Shown one piece after another: positions 62,851 to 64,000 of a stretch of 64,000 bases of DNA (position 1 is its first letter; each line of letters opens with the position of its first letter). The position numbers were made by a program, and so were the translations under genes. Below the pieces are notes generated by a model. That model had not been told where the DNA came from, did no database searches, and saw only the letters and a program-made list of their open reading frames with translations. Origin of the DNA: Thioalkalivibrio paradoxus (GTDB lineage Bacteria; Pseudomonadota; Gammaproteobacteria; Ectothiorhodospirales; Ectothiorhodospiraceae); NCBI GenBank assembly GCA_011390565.1, contig JAABSC010000006.1, positions 1 to 64,000 of the forward strand. The letters are read 5' to 3'.

Positions 62851-62930
62851 GTCTTTTCCGACGTCCCTTTGCTCAAGCGTCCAACCGGACCGACACCGAA
62901 CCGGGACCCCGCGCTGGAGCGGTTCGTCAG

Positions 62931-63392
62931 ATGGCCGTATTTCCGCTCCTTTCGGCTCTGCTGCTCCTCTCCGGCTGTTCACCCGGATTGCCCGGGCAGT
63001 GGGAGTATTCCTGTGAACCCTCGGGACTCGTCCCGGACGGCGACCGGTGCCACGTTTCGCTGGTCCTGGAAGATACCGCGTTGGCCTTCATGCGCGAATC
63101 GGACGGATGGCTCCTTGGAACCGCGTGGGTGGGACCGGATTTCCAGATGATCCAGTCCACCATTGATATCCCGGGTCTGCGCAAAGCGGTTCGGGGTGAG
63201 GACGGATACTGCTCCGGATCGGCCTGCTGGATTGAATTGACTCAGGAAGAAGTGGAAAAGCTTGCGGATCGACGCTATTTCCGCGTGGAGTTGACCCGCG
63301 TCTTCCTCCGGGAAACCGGGGGCATGCGCCGCGGCACCACCGGCTTCCACGCCACCACCGTCGGTCTGACACCCGCGCTCGAGCGCCTTTGA
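62931..63392 (+). CDS. Putative lipoprotein
   Basis: 153 aa from ATG 62931 (GGAG about 11 nt upstream). Lipobox LLSGC (C16). The signal lacks the usual basic start, so a GTG at 62847, overlapping the previous stop, remains possible. Mature part has four cysteines (EYSCEPSG, GDRCHVS, DGYCSGSACWIEL), suggesting disulfides, and a beta-rich pattern. No family recognised. Confidence 0.65.
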   Translation: MAVFPLLSALLLLSGCSPGLPGQWEYSCEPSGLVPDGDRCHVSLVLEDTALAFMRESDGWLLGTAWVGPDFQMIQSTIDIPGLRKAVRGEDGYCSGSACWIELTQEEVEKLADRRYFRVELTRVFLRETGGMRRGTTGFHATTVGLTPALERL

Positions 63393-63424
63393 CCACCCAT
63401 TCATGATCGCTTTTGTCGCGAAAG

Positions 63425-63592
63425 ATGGCCAACTTCCTGATTGAAAACTTTATTTGGTTGGCGCTGGGTCTGGTGGGTCTCCTGATCGGTCTGAAACTCG
63501 TGGCCGGGGCGGTCCTCCATCGGCTCATGGAACAATCGGCCGCGGCCGAAGCGGCGCGCGGGGATCACCCACCGGATCAGGAACCGCGCTGA
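63425..63592 (+). CDS. Small single-pass membrane protein (55 aa)
   Basis: MANFLIENFIWLALGLVGLL and on: one helix (about residues 10-33), then an acidic/alanine tail ending DHPPDQEPR. Weak ribosome site (GAAAG). 32 bp after the lipoprotein gene. Coding is plausible from the amphipathic composition, but the gene is short. Confidence 0.5.
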   Translation: MANFLIENFIWLALGLVGLLIGLKLVAGAVLHRLMEQSAAAEAARGDHPPDQEPR

Positions 63593-63609
63593 CGCCCCTA
63601 CCCGAACCC

Positions 63610-63628
63610 GGAAAATGACGCATTTTCC
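63610..63628. repeat. Hairpin GGAAAATG-acg-CATTTTCC
   Basis: An 8-bp perfect stem with a 3-nt loop, shortly after the 55-aa gene. No T-run on either side; may mark the transcript end. Confidence 0.4.
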
Positions 63629-63651
63629 AAGGGGTTGAAAGGTCGGCTTTC

Positions 63652-63680
63652 TTTCCGGAGCCCGTGCCTCCGGGTATGAT
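63652..63680 (+). promoter_or_regulatory. Possible promoter of the TrpD2-like gene
   Basis: TATGAT (63675-63680) is a good -10; TTTCCG at 17-bp spacing is a weak -35. 72 bp before the start codon. Confidence 0.35.
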
Positions 63681-63751
63681 CCGGTCGCAATGATTTCGGT
63701 CGGTCCAGGGCGAAAGGCGCCCTCCGCGCCGCAACTATCTGGAGAGTCGCG

Positions 63752-64000
63752 ATGATCGAACCCACTCAATACGAAGAACATCCCTTTGCCCAGTACGTGC
63801 GCATTCTCGGCAAGGGCAAGAACGGTACCCGCCCGTTTACCGAACGGGAAGCCTTCGACTCGTTCAGCATGGTCCTCGCTGGCGAGGTGGAGCCCGTTCA
63901 GCTGGGCGCGTACATGATGCTGATGCGCGTGAAGGAAGAGACCCGCGAGGAGTTGGTGGGATTCGTACGTGCGGTTCGGAACTCCATCCAGATCCCGGCC
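63752..64000 (+). CDS. TrpD2/YbiB-like glycosyltransferase-family protein (N-terminal part, cut by window edge)
   Basis: The first 83 residues are visible. The helical N-terminal domain HPFAQYVRILGKGKNGTRPFTEREAFDSFSMVLAGEVEPVQLGAYMMLMRVKEET fits the anthranilate phosphoribosyltransferase-like family, in the version without tryptophan genes nearby (TrpD2/YbiB), which in E. coli is a DNA-binding protein rather than an enzyme. GGAG lies 7-8 nt before the ATG. The ligand-binding part lies outside the window. Confidence 0.85.
   Translation, partial: MIEPTQYEEHPFAQYVRILGKGKNGTRPFTEREAFDSFSMVLAGEVEPVQLGAYMMLMRVKEETREELVGFVRAVRNSIQIPA

Overview
The window is GC-rich bacterial chromosome, about 90% coding, with no prophage, transposase or CRISPR array that I can see. 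Several genes point to a sulfur-oxidising, salt-adapted gammaproteobacterium of the Ectothiorhodospiraceae/Thioalkalivibrio type: a DsrS homologue, two DsrE-fold proteins, a rhodanese, a BCCT osmolyte carrier, and a dif site of gammaproteobacterial sequence. The genus is an inference from gene content and is not proven here.

The main landmark is a near-exact XerC/XerD dif site at 20058-20085 (27 of 28 bases equal to the E. coli site as I know it). It marks the replication terminus. Every gene from 467 to 20004 is on the plus strand and every gene from 20129 to 28503 is on the minus strand, so transcription runs toward dif from both sides. KOPS-like octamers also point toward it.

Left of dif: a divergent LysR regulator and secreted alkylsulfatase; small secreted or outer-membrane proteins; a lipoprotein with an alpha/beta-hydrolase signature; two RND efflux adaptor/pump pairs back to back without an outer-membrane channel gene; then a run of MoxR ATPase, VWA protein, DsrS, rhodanese, DsbA-like thioredoxin-fold protein and a lipoprotein. 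Right of dif on the minus strand: purine salvage (methylthioinosine phosphorylase, Hpt), a DsrE protein, the Cu(I) pump CopA, a DUF302 protein, NagZ and UvrB. An aspartate aminotransferase and a tRNA-Asn, with clear promoter and terminator, follow on the plus strand.

From 30 to 45 kb the content is accessory: a HigBA toxin-antitoxin pair, a CsrA paralogue lacking its key RNA-binding arginine next to a tiny NfeD-like protein, a 123-bp element with 14-bp inverted ends, and a tight GtrA-sulfotransferase-GT4-deacetylase operon that may decorate a surface glycan with sulfate. These are followed by ion, amino-acid and betaine transporters.

From 45 to 64 kb are a CopB-type copper pump with two small leader genes, a FixL/FixJ-like two-component system, an MgtC-family protein, a phospholipase D, an HD phosphohydrolase and a MerR-PAS-nucleotidyl-cyclase fusion with palindromic operators over its own promoter. 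Then come a NYN-domain nuclease, a DUF4139 protein, several small envelope proteins, and the start of a TrpD2-like gene cut by the window edge.
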